Below are positions 32,828 through 42,268 of a DNA stretch of 64,000 nt, in pieces (position 1 is the stretch's first letter; the number at the start of each line of letters is the position of its first letter). The DNA lies in assembly GCF_003182355.1 (NCBI RefSeq), contig NZ_QGTW01000011.1:124001-188000 (forward strand), read 5' to 3'. The notes under the pieces are model-generated. The model saw only the letters and a list, made by a program, of their open reading frames with translations. It did not search any database and was not told the origin of the DNA. The DNA comes from Cytobacillus oceanisediminis (GTDB lineage Bacteria; Bacillota; Bacilli; Bacillales; Cytobacillaceae). The position numbers and the translations under genes were made by a program.

Positions 32828-33396
32828 AACTTGAAAGAATTTTACCTTTTGCAAGGCAGCTGCTTGAAAAAGCAGTGTCCCCTGGAGACATCGTCATTGA
32901 TGCTACTTTAGGGAACGGGCACGATACAGTTTATCTGGCCAATTTAGTCGGGCCAAACGGAAGGGTTTACGGATTCGATATTCAGGAGGAGGCAGTTTTT
33001 AATACGAAAGTACGCCTTGGAGAGCATGAGCTGGCTGACCGGGCTACCCTTTTCCACTCTGGACACGAATATATCCTTCAAAATGTCCCGCCTGTCCATC
33101 ATGGTAAAATAACCGCTGCCATTTTTAATTTAGGCTATTTGCCTGGCGGGGATAAATCAATTGTTACCCGGCCGCAAACAACTATTTCTGCCATCGACCA
33201 GCTATTGGAGCTGATGGCACCTGAAGGAATTATTCTTTTGGTCATTTATCACGGCCATATAGAAGGAGCGGTCGAACGTGATTATCTGCTCCGTTATGTC
33301 AAGCAGCTGGACCAAAGCCTGGTCCATGTTCTGCAATATCAGTTTATTAATCAAAAGAATAATCCCCCATTTATTGTGGCGATTGAAAAACGGTAA
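32824..33396 (+). CDS. mnmM: tRNA 5-aminomethyl-2-thiouridine methyltransferase MnmM (YtqB)
   Basis: 190-residue SAM-dependent methyltransferase with Rossmann fold. Motif I is IVIDATLGNGHDTVYLANLV at about 22-41, the acidic loop YGFDIQEEAV at about 50-59, and the family motif FNLGYLPGGDKS at about 101-112 replaces the usual NPPY. B. subtilis YtqB was shown to methylate nm5s2U34 to mnm5s2U in several tRNAs. It is coupled to ytqA by an ATGA overlap. Terminator follows. Confidence 0.9.
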   Translation: MKLERILPFARQLLEKAVSPGDIVIDATLGNGHDTVYLANLVGPNGRVYGFDIQEEAVFNTKVRLGEHELADRATLFHSGHEYILQNVPPVHHGKITAAIFNLGYLPGGDKSIVTRPQTTISAIDQLLELMAPEGIILLVIYHGHIEGAVERDYLLRYVKQLDQSLVHVLQYQFINQKNNPPFIVAIEKR

Positions 33397-33403
33397 ACAA
33401 ATG

Positions 33404-33435
33404 CAAAAAGCCTGCGTGAATGCAGGCTTTTATTA
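33404..33435 (+). terminator. Bidirectional terminator between mnmM and ytpB
   Basis: AAAAGCCTGC and GCAGGCTTTT around a 6-base loop with T/A runs on both sides; overlaps the last codon of ytpB. Confidence 0.85.
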
Positions 33436-34527
33436 TTTTATAAATGCTTTGACCATCCCGGCCGGCACCAATTTTTGCATAGCCCGGTAAGCCCGTCCGT
33501 TCATGTAAAAGAAATAACTGACCATTCCGCCTGTTTTAATCATGCTTTTCGCTAATCTCCGTACGTTCCTTTGTTTTCTAACTTTTTCATCTGATAAATA
33601 GATGCCCAGCAATCCGCGATTAATCAATTTGTGGAAATGCTTATGGGGAAGCTTTTCGGTATGCTTGTCCGCTTCAAGGACAAAGTGCTTGAGGCGCGAA
33701 AACAGCTTTTCTTCATTTTCATAATAAAAGCAGAAATTTAAGTCCCCGCCAGCTCGATCTTCCTCCTGATCAATCAGGTAGTCCAGAAGAATATGGAGGC
33801 CCTGAATATAAGGAAAATAGCCATTGCGGATATTTTCCGCATGTTCCCTTTCAAAATCATCTCTTAACGCGTAAGAGACCAGGCAGAAAATTCCGAGCGT
33901 CGACCCGGAACAAGCTGAAAACTCATACCATTCCATCTCCGGAATATCCGACCTGTATTGATCAAACCAGGTTTGCAGGCGTGGAACTCGCTCCTCCACA
34001 ACCACATGTTTATGTATTTGCAGATCACAGTAATAGCGGCATAATTCTAGCAAATGGCTTTTTATATGAGTGTAATGCTCCAGGCCGGACAAAACTTCCC
34101 TGCAGGCAGCTGCTAAATCCGCAAGATAATTTCCATCATCCTGTTCATTTCTCAAGCGGTAATAATTTTTACTGGAGGCATCGGTGTTCAGCGCATCCTC
34201 CATTGACTCATGCAAAGCGGCAAAATCTCCAGGATCCAGTGAAGTACTACGGTCACATAGATTGTCCAAATAATCGCTGATTGTCTGATAAGCGACAATA
34301 AATTTAATGGCATCCTCGTACTTTGCCTTAGCCATTAAAGACATAATCGCCCCACCTTCACAGTGGAAGGTTTTATGCTCAATGCTGGCAAGAGCCTGCT
34401 TCCTTAATTCCGGATCCGGGATGGCTTCTGCCCTGCTTTTCCAATATGCTAACTCTTTATGGACTGCAGGCAGAACTTTCCGATATACATGTGACATCAA
34501 ACTAATTGGCATGGAAGGGACACTCAT
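33433..34527 (-). CDS. ytpB: Tetraprenyl-beta-curcumene synthase YtpB
   Basis: 364 residues from ATG at 34527, with AAAGGAGG 11 bases upstream; the length then matches the B. subtilis enzyme. It belongs to the DUF2600 class IB terpene synthases, which cyclise tetraprenyl (C35) diphosphate to tetraprenyl-beta-curcumene, a precursor of spore-associated sesquarterpenes. Unlike class I synthases it lacks a plain DDxxD motif; DYLDNLCDRS at about 98-107 and DYLIDQEEDRAGGD at about 256-269 are the likely metal-binding acidic regions. Soluble. ytpA lies upstream on the same strand but a 390 bp repeat array separates the two. Confidence 0.88.
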   Translation of the reverse strand: MSVPSMPISLMSHVYRKVLPAVHKELAYWKSRAEAIPDPELRKQALASIEHKTFHCEGGAIMSLMAKAKYEDAIKFIVAYQTISDYLDNLCDRSTSLDPGDFAALHESMEDALNTDASSKNYYRLRNEQDDGNYLADLAAACREVLSGLEHYTHIKSHLLELCRYYCDLQIHKHVVVEERVPRLQTWFDQYRSDIPEMEWYEFSACSGSTLGIFCLVSYALRDDFEREHAENIRNGYFPYIQGLHILLDYLIDQEEDRAGGDLNFCFYYENEEKLFSRLKHFVLEADKHTEKLPHKHFHKLINRGLLGIYLSDEKVRKQRNVRRLAKSMIKTGGMVSYFFYMNGRAYRAMQKLVPAGMVKAFIK

Positions 34528-34675
34528 GACATTACCTACCTCCTTTGGCACAGGGCGCATGCTGTTTAGTTATTTATAAAAGTTGGTTGCATCCTCTTAA
34601 CGCTATCCCCGAAAGCTGCCGGGTCAGCCCCACCTATTTTTCATCTGACAGCCGATTTATTTTGAGAGGAAACAT

Positions 34676-35036
34676 ATTGATTAACGACCTTTGGGTCATC
34701 GTAAACCCATTTTGAGCGTTAATTCAGCTGATTAACGAAGATATTCTTACTTCTAACCCTATTTGGTCGTTAATCATGTTCATTAACTACCATACTCTGC
34801 ATTGCAAGCTCATTTTAGGCGTTAATCCAGCTGATTAACGACGATATTCTTACCTTTAACCTTAGTTTGGTCGTTAATCATGTTCATTAACTACCATACT
34901 CTGCATTGCAAGCTCATTTTGGGCGTTAATCCAGCTGATTAACGACGATATTTTTACTTCTAACCCTAGTTGGTCGTTAATCATGTTCATTAACGCCCCT
35001 TTTGCTTATCGTAAACCCATTTTGGGTGTTAATCTT
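34676..35036. repeat. 104 bp tandem array rich in GTTAAT palindromes, between ytpA and ytpB
   Basis: CGTTAAT(T/C)CAGCTGATTAACG palindromes lie at 34717-34737, 34820-34840 and 34924-34944 (spacing 103 and 104). A second inverted pair, GTTAATCATGTTCATTAAC, lies at 34769-34787, 34873-34891 and 34976-34994. Between them ACTACCATACTCTGCATTGC and CGACGATATTCTTAC recur. Ends carry ATCGTAAACCCATTTTG twice (34699-34715 and 35009-35025). No open frame with a binding site. Confidence 0.9.
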
Positions 35037-35069
35037 ACTCCAAGAGGGCAGAGTTTAAATTTTTCCCTT

Positions 35070-35873
35070 TTACACAACATACCCTAGCGCTTTTAATTGG
35101 CTGTTAACAAAATCTTTTGTATACTCGAAAACTTCTTCCCGCTCAGGTTCGTTAAAAACTTCATGATAGCATTTTGGCCATTCTTTGAACCTTTTTTCGG
35201 AGAAGGGTGCCAGGTTAAACCAATCCCTGACAGTTGTTTTATTGACAATTTTGTCATCGCCGCCCTGCAAAACAAGGAGCGGCACATCCTGTATTTTATC
35301 CAGGTTTTCAAAGGCTAGCTTTATGGATGCCACAAGTTCACGGTACCATCGGATTGAAACCTTGGTTACGTACAGAGAATCGTTCAAATCTGCATCACGT
35401 ACATCCTGATTTCTGGTTGCCATCTCGACGGACAAGCCGGCATCCATTTTCAGGCTTGGCACCACTGAGTTAAGGCCCAGCGATAAAAAGTTAAGGAATT
35501 TGGAAGGCTGTTTGACTAGACCTAAACATGGAGACGAAAGAATCACTCCAGCCAAATTCATTCTTTCTTCCTGAAGCAGCCGAATGGCAATCAGGCCGCC
35601 CATGCTATGCCCTAAAAGAAAAACCGGCAATTCGAACTCATTTGCAGCCTGTACCCAATCCTTTACTTCAAGGATGTATTCATCAAAGGAATCAATATGG
35701 CCTCTTCTTGACCTTGTCGTCATGCCCTGGCCAGGAAGATCTCCCATGATGACATGGAAACCGGCCAAGCGCCACATTTCTATCAGCCAGCCATAGCGGC
35801 GATGATGCTCCATTGCCCCATGCACCATGACAATAACGCCCTTTGCTTCTCCTTCAGTTTCCCATTTCCACAT
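35070..35873 (-). CDS. ytpA: Lysophospholipase / monoacylglycerol lipase-like hydrolase YtpA
   Basis: 267-residue alpha/beta hydrolase of the monoglyceride lipase group. Nucleophile elbow GHSMGG at about 88-93, the oxyanion strand MVHGAMEHHRRY at about 17-28, acid near LLVLQGGDDKIVN at about 196-208 and His in KCYHEVFNEPE near 234. In B. subtilis YtpA releases bacilysocin, a lysophosphatidylglycerol with antibiotic action, from membrane lipid. No signal peptide. ytpB follows in the same direction but a repeat array of about 390 bases interrupts the usual ytpAB layout. ATG at 35873 has AGGGGGATGG-like site nearby. Confidence 0.87.
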   Translation of the reverse strand: MWKWETEGEAKGVIVMVHGAMEHHRRYGWLIEMWRLAGFHVIMGDLPGQGMTTRSRRGHIDSFDEYILEVKDWVQAANEFELPVFLLGHSMGGLIAIRLLQEERMNLAGVILSSPCLGLVKQPSKFLNFLSLGLNSVVPSLKMDAGLSVEMATRNQDVRDADLNDSLYVTKVSIRWYRELVASIKLAFENLDKIQDVPLLVLQGGDDKIVNKTTVRDWFNLAPFSEKRFKEWPKCYHEVFNEPEREEVFEYTKDFVNSQLKALGYVV

Positions 35874-36060
35874 AGTCCATCCCCCTAGCCTTTTATTACA
35901 TACGAACCATCTTATGTAAATATATTATAGCCTAGATGCTTAAATTGTTCATGAATCAAACACTGATAAAAATACGCCGATTCTTTTTGCTAAAATAACG
36001 TTAAAAATACTTATTGTGATAGAATCAAAATAATCAAACTACTTATAGGAGTGTTCAAAG

Positions 36061-36582
36061 ATGATCTATCCATACAAAGACAAAGAACCCCAAATTGCAG
36101 AATCAGCTTTTATTGCTGATTTTACTACCATAACCGGTGATGTGGAGATCGGCGAGGAATCCAGCGTATGGTTTAACACCGTTATCCGGGGAGATGTAGC
36201 CCCCACCATTATCGGCAGAAAAGTAAATATCCAGGACAATTCAGTTCTGCATCAAAGCCCGAATAACCCATTGATATTGGAAGATGAAGTATCTATCGGC
36301 CATCAGGTAATCCTGCATAGCTGCATTATCCGTAAAAAAGCATTAATAGGGATGGGTTCCATTGTGCTGGATCAGGCGGAAATCGGTGAGGGTGCTTTCA
36401 TTGGCGCAGGCAGTCTTGTTCCACAGGGCAAAAAAATCCCGCCTAATACACTTGCTTTTGGAAGGCCTGCTAAGGTTATCCGTGAACTGACCCCAGAAGA
36501 TATTCAAGATATGGAACGCATCAGCAGGGAATATGCCGAAAAAGGGCAATACTATAAGTCTTTGCAAAAAGACACTAAATAA
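36061..36582 (+). CDS. ytoA: Gamma-carbonic anhydrase-like hexapeptide protein YtoA
   Basis: 173-residue left-handed beta-helix protein with repeated hexapeptides (GDVEIGEESSVWFNTVIRGD, then VNIQDNSVLHQSP and IGHQVILHSC). The zinc ligands of gamma-class enzymes fit His in NSVLHQS, GHQVILH (two His). ATG at 36061 has TAGGAG 10 bases upstream. The group includes real carbonic anhydrases and acyltransferases; activity of YtoA is unproven. Divergent from ytpA. Confidence 0.85.
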   Translation: MIYPYKDKEPQIAESAFIADFTTITGDVEIGEESSVWFNTVIRGDVAPTIIGRKVNIQDNSVLHQSPNNPLILEDEVSIGHQVILHSCIIRKKALIGMGSIVLDQAEIGEGAFIGAGSLVPQGKKIPPNTLAFGRPAKVIRELTPEDIQDMERISREYAEKGQYYKSLQKDTK

Positions 36583-36690
36583 CACGGCTCTCATTCTTCT
36601 AACTAATTCCCTTTTAAGTATGAACTAAGCTTATAAATTTAATATTTAAGGGATTTTGCCGATAATAAACAAGCAGTTAGACCGAGGCGG

Positions 36691-37551
36691 GTGAAGGAAT
36701 TGTATTTATATATAGCGGCAATCGTGCTTTTTCTGTTTCTGATTGTGATATTTAGAAAGACACTGTTAAAAACAGCATCCTTGTTTCTGGTTGTTTTTAT
36801 CCTTATTTCTGCTGCCTTTGTGCTTGATAATTTGGACCAGAACCGGTCAGCTTCGGCAGTCGATCAGATGAAGTCATGGCTAAGTGAACCTGTTAAGAAA
36901 ACTAGTGCTTTTATAGAGCACAATACCGCGTTTGTTAAAATTAAAGACGAAACGCTGATTGATGTTCCCGCTGTTAATCAATTTCCTGAACTGCCGAGGG
37001 GATGCGAAGTGACAAGTCTGTCCATGCTCCTTCAGCATGCAGGCATTCAGGCTGATAAAATCACTCTGGCAAAAGAGATAAAGAAAAACTCTGAACCTTA
37101 TAATATAGAAGACGGGAAAATTTACTTTGGCCATCCGAACGATGGTTTTGTGGGTGATATGTATTCCTTTGATAATCCGGGACTGGGCGTTTACCATAAA
37201 CCTGTGAAAGAGCTTGCCGAAAAGTATTTACCGGGCTCCATTAGAGATCTTACCGGTTCCGACTTTACTGAGTTAAAAATTCACCTATCAGATGGCAGGC
37301 CTGTTTGGATCATTACCAATACTGCATACAAAAAGCTCTCGGATGATTTTTTCCAAACATGGCATACGCCAAGCGGTGAAATCCAGATTACATACAAAGA
37401 GCATTCTGTACTGCTGACAGGCTATGATCAGGAATATATGTATTTCAACGATCCGCTGACAGGCGAAAAAAATAAAAAAGCTCCCATTGCGGACTTCGAG
37501 GAAGCCTGGATGCAGATGGGAAGACAAGCTATTACCTATCTTCCGCAATAA
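36691..37551 (+). CDS. Membrane-anchored C39-like cysteine protease
   Basis: 286 residues with two N-terminal hydrophobic segments (LYLYIAAIVLFLFLIVIF and ASLFLVVFILISAAFVL, about 4-50), so the catalytic part is probably outside the cell. The protease domain starts VPAVNQFPELPRGCEVTSLS at about 91-110, with the catalytic Cys in GCEVTSLSML; His is in EHSVLLTGYD and Asp in YFNDPLTG near 253-262: the Peptidase_C39_2 pattern. Peptidase or peptidoglycan-linked amidase roles are both possible. Start is GTG at 36691 with GAGGCG only 3 bases away, so it may be misplaced by a few codons. Terminator follows. Confidence 0.75.
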   Translation: MKELYLYIAAIVLFLFLIVIFRKTLLKTASLFLVVFILISAAFVLDNLDQNRSASAVDQMKSWLSEPVKKTSAFIEHNTAFVKIKDETLIDVPAVNQFPELPRGCEVTSLSMLLQHAGIQADKITLAKEIKKNSEPYNIEDGKIYFGHPNDGFVGDMYSFDNPGLGVYHKPVKELAEKYLPGSIRDLTGSDFTELKIHLSDGRPVWIITNTAYKKLSDDFFQTWHTPSGEIQITYKEHSVLLTGYDQEYMYFNDPLTGEKNKKAPIADFEEAWMQMGRQAITYLPQ

Positions 37552-37589
37552 AAACGTCCATCAGGATACCCCTGATGGACGTTTTTTTA
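37549..37589 (+). terminator. Bidirectional terminator between the C39-like gene and asnB
   Basis: AAAAACGTCCATCAGG and CCTGATGGACGTTTTTTT around a short loop; T runs on both strands; starts at the stop codon and touches the end of asnB. Confidence 0.9.
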
Positions 37590-39491
37590 GCCTTTTAGAG
37601 GCTGAAGATCTTTATTCACTAAGTACTCTTTTTCAAAGGAGTATTTCTTTTCTACATAAACCTGATGCCATACCATGAACATAAGAACAGTCCAGATTTT
37701 ACGGCTGTTATCTGCTTTATCCTGGCAATGGTCCTCAAGAAGCCCTAGCACATAATCTTTGTTGATTAGATGGTCTGTTCTGCTTTCACGGATAATATTT
37801 TTAGCCCAGTCATTCATTTCATCTTTCAGCCAATGGCGGATTGGAACCGGGAAGCCAAGCTTTTTGCGGTTTAACACATGCTCCGGAACAACACCTTCTG
37901 CTGCTTTGCGAAGAATGTACTTCGTAGTGCCATTCGCCGTTTTCAGGCTGGTCGGTATTTTAGAAGCTACTTCGAACACTTCTTTATCAAGGAAAGGAAC
38001 ACGCAGCTCAAGTGAATGGGCCATCGTCATTTTGTCCGCTTTTAATAAAATGTCTCCGCGCATCCATGTGTGGATATCAATATACTGCATACGGTCAACC
38101 GGATCATAGCCCCGGCTTTCTTCATATAGCGGCTTTGTGATATCCGTATAATTTAAGCCATCTTTATAGACATGAAGCAGATTGCGCTTTTCTTCTTCTG
38201 TAAACATTTTCGCGTTTCCGATATAGCGTTCCTCCATCGGTGTTACGCCACGTTCGATAAAGCTTTTGCCCTTCATTCCTTCTGGCATCATGTTCGCAAT
38301 CATTCTTAACAGCTTTTTGCCGATTGCCGGTATTTTGTTGAACACCTCAAGAGATTGGGGCTCACGGTAAATATTATAGCCCCCGAACAGCTCATCGGCA
38401 CCTTCACCGGAGAGAACAACCGTTACATGTTTGCGCGCTTCCCTAGCTACAAAATAAAGAGGTACGCACGCTGGATCTGCAAGCGGGTCATCCATATGCC
38501 ACATGATTCTCGGAATCTCATTCATATATTCTTCAGGCGATATGATATAGCTGATGTTTTCAACGCCCAGTTTTTCTGCCGTTTCCTTCGCAACATCCAC
38601 CTCGCTGAAGCCATTGCGCTCAAATCCGACAGAAAAGGTTTTAATAGCCGGATGGTATTCCTTCGCAATCGATGCAATGATAGAAGAGTCGATACCGCCT
38701 GAAAGGAATGAACCAACTGGAACATCAGCACGCATGTGCATTTTAACCGAATCAAATAATACATCCCGAATTTCTTTAGTAAAGTCCGCTTCCGACTTTT
38801 GGATAGGATGGAAAGCTGCTTTCCAATATCGTTTGATATCCATTGGAGCGCCTATTTTTTTCGTGAAATAGTGGCCTGGCTCCAGCTTATGGATTCCTTC
38901 TGACATCGTATTTGGCTCAGGCACAAACTGATAGGTTAAATAGTGCTGCAAGGAATCATAATTCAATACATCATTCTGCAGCGCCAATAGGATGCTCTTC
39001 TTTTCTGAACCAAAGAAGGTACGGTCTCCTTTGTCATAGTAAAAGAAAGGTTTAATCCCGAATGGATCTCTTGCTCCGTATAATGACTGCTCCTGTTTAT
39101 CCCAGATCACAAAAGCGAACATGCCGCGAAGCTTTTCAACAGCTTTTTCTTTTAAATGGCTGTAAAGGGCGATAATAACCTCTGTATCAGAGCTAGTTTC
39201 AAAGCTTAAGCCTGCTTTGAGAAGTTCTTCACGCAATTCCACATAGTTGTAGATTTCACCATTAAAAATAATCCAATAACGCTCATTTTCATAAGTCAGC
39301 GGCTGATGTCCGCTTTCAATATCGATAATACTCAAGCGGCGGAAGCCGAATTGGATATGTTCATCAAAGTAATATCCCGAATCATCCGGGCCGCGATGGG
39401 TAATGATATCATTCATATTTTCAAATTGCTCTTTATCTGCGTCACGGTAATTTTGTGCTTTATCATGTACACAACCAATAAAACCACACAT
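37587..39491 (-). CDS. asnB: Asparagine synthetase (glutamine-hydrolysing)
   Basis: 634-residue class B enzyme: glutamine amidotransferase plus ATP-dependent aspartate amidation. The start ATG at 39491 places the catalytic Cys at position 2 (MCGFIG), which decides the start; AGGTGA lies 8 bases upstream. The glutaminase domain has DSGYYFDEH and NGEIYNYVELRE; the synthetase has the ATP loop FLSGGIDSSIIAS at about 262-274 and SGEGADELFGGYN near 345. Residue count fits Bacillus AsnB, which amidates free aspartate; the other Bacillus paralogues (AsnO, AsnH) have different neighbours. Conserved order asnB-metK. Confidence 0.93.
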   Translation of the reverse strand: MCGFIGCVHDKAQNYRDADKEQFENMNDIITHRGPDDSGYYFDEHIQFGFRRLSIIDIESGHQPLTYENERYWIIFNGEIYNYVELREELLKAGLSFETSSDTEVIIALYSHLKEKAVEKLRGMFAFVIWDKQEQSLYGARDPFGIKPFFYYDKGDRTFFGSEKKSILLALQNDVLNYDSLQHYLTYQFVPEPNTMSEGIHKLEPGHYFTKKIGAPMDIKRYWKAAFHPIQKSEADFTKEIRDVLFDSVKMHMRADVPVGSFLSGGIDSSIIASIAKEYHPAIKTFSVGFERNGFSEVDVAKETAEKLGVENISYIISPEEYMNEIPRIMWHMDDPLADPACVPLYFVAREARKHVTVVLSGEGADELFGGYNIYREPQSLEVFNKIPAIGKKLLRMIANMMPEGMKGKSFIERGVTPMEERYIGNAKMFTEEEKRNLLHVYKDGLNYTDITKPLYEESRGYDPVDRMQYIDIHTWMRGDILLKADKMTMAHSLELRVPFLDKEVFEVASKIPTSLKTANGTTKYILRKAAEGVVPEHVLNRKKLGFPVPIRHWLKDEMNDWAKNIIRESRTDHLINKDYVLGLLEDHCQDKADNSRKIWTVLMFMVWHQVYVEKKYSFEKEYLVNKDLQPLKG

Positions 39492-39734
39492 TATGTACGT
39501 CACCTACTCCATTCTTTTCTCGTTATTAATATAGCCTTTCGGCTCCTCTGTCTTAAAAAACATACCCTATAATACTACCACTAATCATTTTAAATTAGCA
39601 CGGGGATTATGAAAAAAATCTCCACGGAAAATAAAGCCATTATCAGAAGTTTATACGATAACATAAATCGGTAAACGCCTAAAGGGCAGAAAGACCCTAT
39701 ACGGATGAATTTTCCCTCATATGTTTTAAGACGT

Positions 39735-39778
39735 AAAAAAGAAAGCGGGAGTTACATATAAAATGCAACTCCCGCTCT
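39735..39778 (-). terminator. Intrinsic terminator of metK
   Basis: On the minus strand GAGCGGGAGTT, 13-base loop, AACTCCCGCTTTC then six T; starts just past the stop. Confidence 0.85.
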
Positions 39779-39782
39779 TTTA

Positions 39783-40979
39783 TTAGTTAGCTTCAGAACG
39801 AAGGACTTCAGCTTTGTCTGTACGCTCCCAAGGAAGGTCAACATCTGTACGTCCGAAATGGCCGTAAGCAGCTGTTTGCTTATAGATTGGGCGGCGAAGG
39901 TCAAGCATGTTAATAATGCCCGCAGGACGAAGATCAAAGTGCTTTCTAATAAGATCAGCAAGTACATCTTCGTCTACTTTTCCTGTGCCGAATGTATCTA
40001 CAGAAATGGACACTGGCTGTGCTACACCAATAGCATAGGCAAGCTGTACTTCCACTTTCTCCGCTAAACCAGCAGCTACAAGGTTCTTCGCAACATAGCG
40101 TGCAGCATAGGCAGCAGAACGGTCAACCTTTGTAGGATCCTTACCGGAGAATGCTCCGCCGCCGTGGCGTGCATAACCGCCGTAAGTATCTACAATGATT
40201 TTGCGCCCAGTTAACCCTGCATCCCCTTGAGGTCCGCCAATAACGAAACGTCCTGTTGGATTAATGAAGTATTTTGTATCCTCATCGATTAGTTCTTTCG
40301 GAACAACCGGATTGATGACATGTTCCTTCAGGTTTCGCTGGATTTGCTCCAGGCTGATTTCCGGATGATGCTGAGTGGAAATAACAATCGTGTCAATACG
40401 GACCGGCTTATCATTTTCATCATACTCAACCGTTACCTGAGTTTTGCCGTCCGGACGAAGGTAAGGAAGAATCTCTTCTTTACGCACTTCAGTCAGGCGG
40501 CGGGATAATTTATGTGCTAAAGAAATCGGAAGAGGCATAAGCTCTTTTGTTTCGTTGCAGGCAAAGCCAAACATTAAGCCTTGGTCTCCTGCACCGATTG
40601 CTTCGATTTCCTCATCGCTCATTTTTCCTTCGCGTGCTTCCAATGCTTGGTCAACACCCATGGCGATATCCGCTGACTGTTCGTCAATGGAAGTTAATAC
40701 TGCACATGTTTCAGAATCAAAACCATATTTAGCACGGGTATAACCGATTTCTTTCACCGTTTCACGAACGATTTTTGGAATATCTACGTATGTAGATGTT
40801 GTGATTTCACCTGCAACTAATACAAGTCCTGTTGTGACAGAAGTTTCTGCAGCAACACGGGCATTCGCATCTTTAGATAAAATCGCATCTAAAATTGCAT
40901 CAGAAATTTGGTCACAAATCTTATCCGGATGACCTTCAGTAACTGATTCAGAAGTAAACAAACGACGCTTTGTTGACAT
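39783..40979 (-). CDS. metK: S-adenosylmethionine synthetase
   Basis: 398 residues. Makes S-adenosylmethionine from methionine and ATP. Marks: [20 protein letters not shown] at about 8-27, [12 protein letters not shown] near 118-129, and the phosphate loop [19 protein letters not shown] near 271-289. Length and motifs are typical. ATG has AAGGAGG 6 bases upstream. The leader carries an S-box (SAM-I) riboswitch at 41395-41571 and a promoter at 41590-41619; a family 2 repeat lies between the riboswitch terminator and the start codon. Confidence 0.97.
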   Translation of the reverse strand: MSTKRRLFTSESVTEGHPDKICDQISDAILDAILSKDANARVAAETSVTTGLVLVAGEITTSTYVDIPKIVRETVKEIGYTRAKYGFDSETCAVLTSIDEQSADIAMGVDQALEAREGKMSDEEIEAIGAGDQGLMFGFACNETKELMPLPISLAHKLSRRLTEVRKEEILPYLRPDGKTQVTVEYDENDKPVRIDTIVISTQHHPEISLEQIQRNLKEHVINPVVPKELIDEDTKYFINPTGRFVIGGPQGDAGLTGRKIIVDTYGGYARHGGGAFSGKDPTKVDRSAAYAARYVAKNLVAAGLAEKVEVQLAYAIGVAQPVSISVDTFGTGKVDEDVLADLIRKHFDLRPAGIINMLDLRRPIYKQTAAYGHFGRTDVDLPWERTDKAEVLRSEAN

Positions 40980-41270
40980 CTGGCTTCCTCCTTATAAATA
41001 GAAAATTGAGCGAGAAATAGAAACGCGGAAGCAGCCTCAAAAAACTTTTTCCTGCCATTTCAAGGATCTCTGTTTGATACGGAACTCATTCCCTTAGTAG
41101 TATGAAATAAACACGGAGTTTTTATTAGAAAAATTGGTAACGATGGCCAGAAGCCATGTATCCATTTTTCTTAAGCATCGCTGTAAGCTGCACAAAAAAC
41201 CTGCAGAGCAAAGCTAAAAACTCACATAAATAGTACATTCCAAAAGCCGTTCATCCCATTGCCAGTTTTA

Positions 41271-41390
41271 AAAGCGCAAGCGCCCGTTTTTGCCTTGACA
41301 AGCATAAGACAGGCCCTGAATAGTGGCGTTTCTTTGCCATCTGTAAGGGATTGGCTTATGACCTCGAAAGGCTGGGTGCTGGAGCTAGAT
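41271..41390 (+). repeat. Dispersed repeat family 2, copy 2, inside the metK leader
   Basis: Starts AAGCGCAAGCGCCCG, has GACAAGCATAAGACAGG, and ends GGCTTATGACCTCGAAAGGC with GGTGCTGGAGCTAGA. The two ends form an inverted pair at CATAAGAC and CTTATG. It lies antisense to metK, between the S-box terminator and the start codon, about 290 bases upstream of the ATG. The 290 bases nearer to metK show no feature. Confidence 0.75.
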
Positions 41391-41394
41391 AAAC

Positions 41395-41571
41395 AAAATA
41401 AAAAACCTTCTCATCAGTGAAAAGGTTGAAAGCAAATCGATTCGCGCCTTTCACTCTTATCGTTCAAGGAATTACGTCCTTGCGTCAGGTTAGCACCTTT
41501 GCTGTTTATTGCTTTTTAGCAGGTTGCTGGGTTTCATAGGGCCTGTCCCTCCACCAGCTCGGGATAAGAGA
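41395..41571 (-). promoter_or_regulatory. S-box (SAM-I) riboswitch of metK
   Basis: On the minus strand CTCTTATCCCGAGCTGGTGG (41570 down), GGGACAGGCCCTATGAAACC, CAGCAACC, AAGGTGCTAACCTG and GATAAGAG close the four-way SAM-I aptamer. A terminator AACCTTTTC, loop, GAAGGTTTTTTA follows at 41427-41398. High SAM should end transcription before metK. Confidence 0.95.
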
Positions 41572-41589
41572 GTATCCGTTCAAGGTTGA

Positions 41590-41619
41590 ATCATACCGTA
41601 TTTTATCGAATCATGTCAA
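41590..41619 (-). promoter_or_regulatory. Sigma-A promoter of metK
   Basis: On the minus strand TTGACA (41619-41614), 18 bases, TATGAT (41595-41590); predicted start near 41583, 13 bases before the S-box P1 stem. Confidence 0.85.
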
Positions 41620-41675
41620 CAAATTTCAATCATTTTTTACTATTAAATTTCACTGCAGAAAATAAAGTGCTATAC

Positions 41676-42050
41676 TTACAGCGAACAGCTTCCGTCATCG
41701 CACTTTTTCTTTAAAAATTTATGCCTGTTTTTAGCGATCCATTGATAAATGGGATTACCTATTATAGGGGTAAACGGGATATATAAAAGAATGCTGAATA
41801 AAAAGGTTGCAGGAAAATGCAGCAGCAGCCTCCTCACAGCATAGTACCCTTTTTTAATATCACCGGCAGGAGTAATGATATGAAGTTCTTTTCGCAGATC
41901 CTGTTTGGAAAATGAAATGGTGTTCAGATTTTTTTCATATTCCTGGAGGGAAATCCACTCCACATGATTGAGCCAATCAAGCTTTTCAGAAAGCCGCTTT
42001 GTTTCCTTGCATAAGGAACACGTTCCATCATAAAGCGCAAGTGTCTTCAT
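41676..42050 (-). CDS. DCC-family thiol-disulfide oxidoreductase-like protein
   Basis: 124 residues, DUF393. The defining motif YDGTCSLCKE at about 7-16 holds a CxxC pair after a short first strand; a hydrophobic stretch (FPATFLFSILLYIPFTPIIG) near 85-104 may be membrane-touching. The C-terminal end has a second cysteine pair (KKKCDDGSCSL). Family members are thought to be redox proteins but no partner is known. It lies divergent to pckA and downstream of nothing, transcribed alone. Confidence 0.8.
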   Translation of the reverse strand: MKTLALYDGTCSLCKETKRLSEKLDWLNHVEWISLQEYEKNLNTISFSKQDLRKELHIITPAGDIKKGYYAVRRLLLHFPATFLFSILLYIPFTPIIGNPIYQWIAKNRHKFLKKKCDDGSCSL

Positions 42051-42268
42051 TAAATCAGTCCCATTTTCAGATTTAACACTTTCTTCTATAATAGCATATA
42101 CCGGTTATAAGGCGCTTTAGATGTGTCTTTTGGTCTATTGTGACAATTTTATAACATTGGGTAAAAATTTAACGCAATAGTATAGACTAATTGATTTAAT
42201 GTGTTATACTAATTTTGAGATGTAATCACTTTCATAAAAAATATTGGAAAAAGGAAGGTATTCATCAG

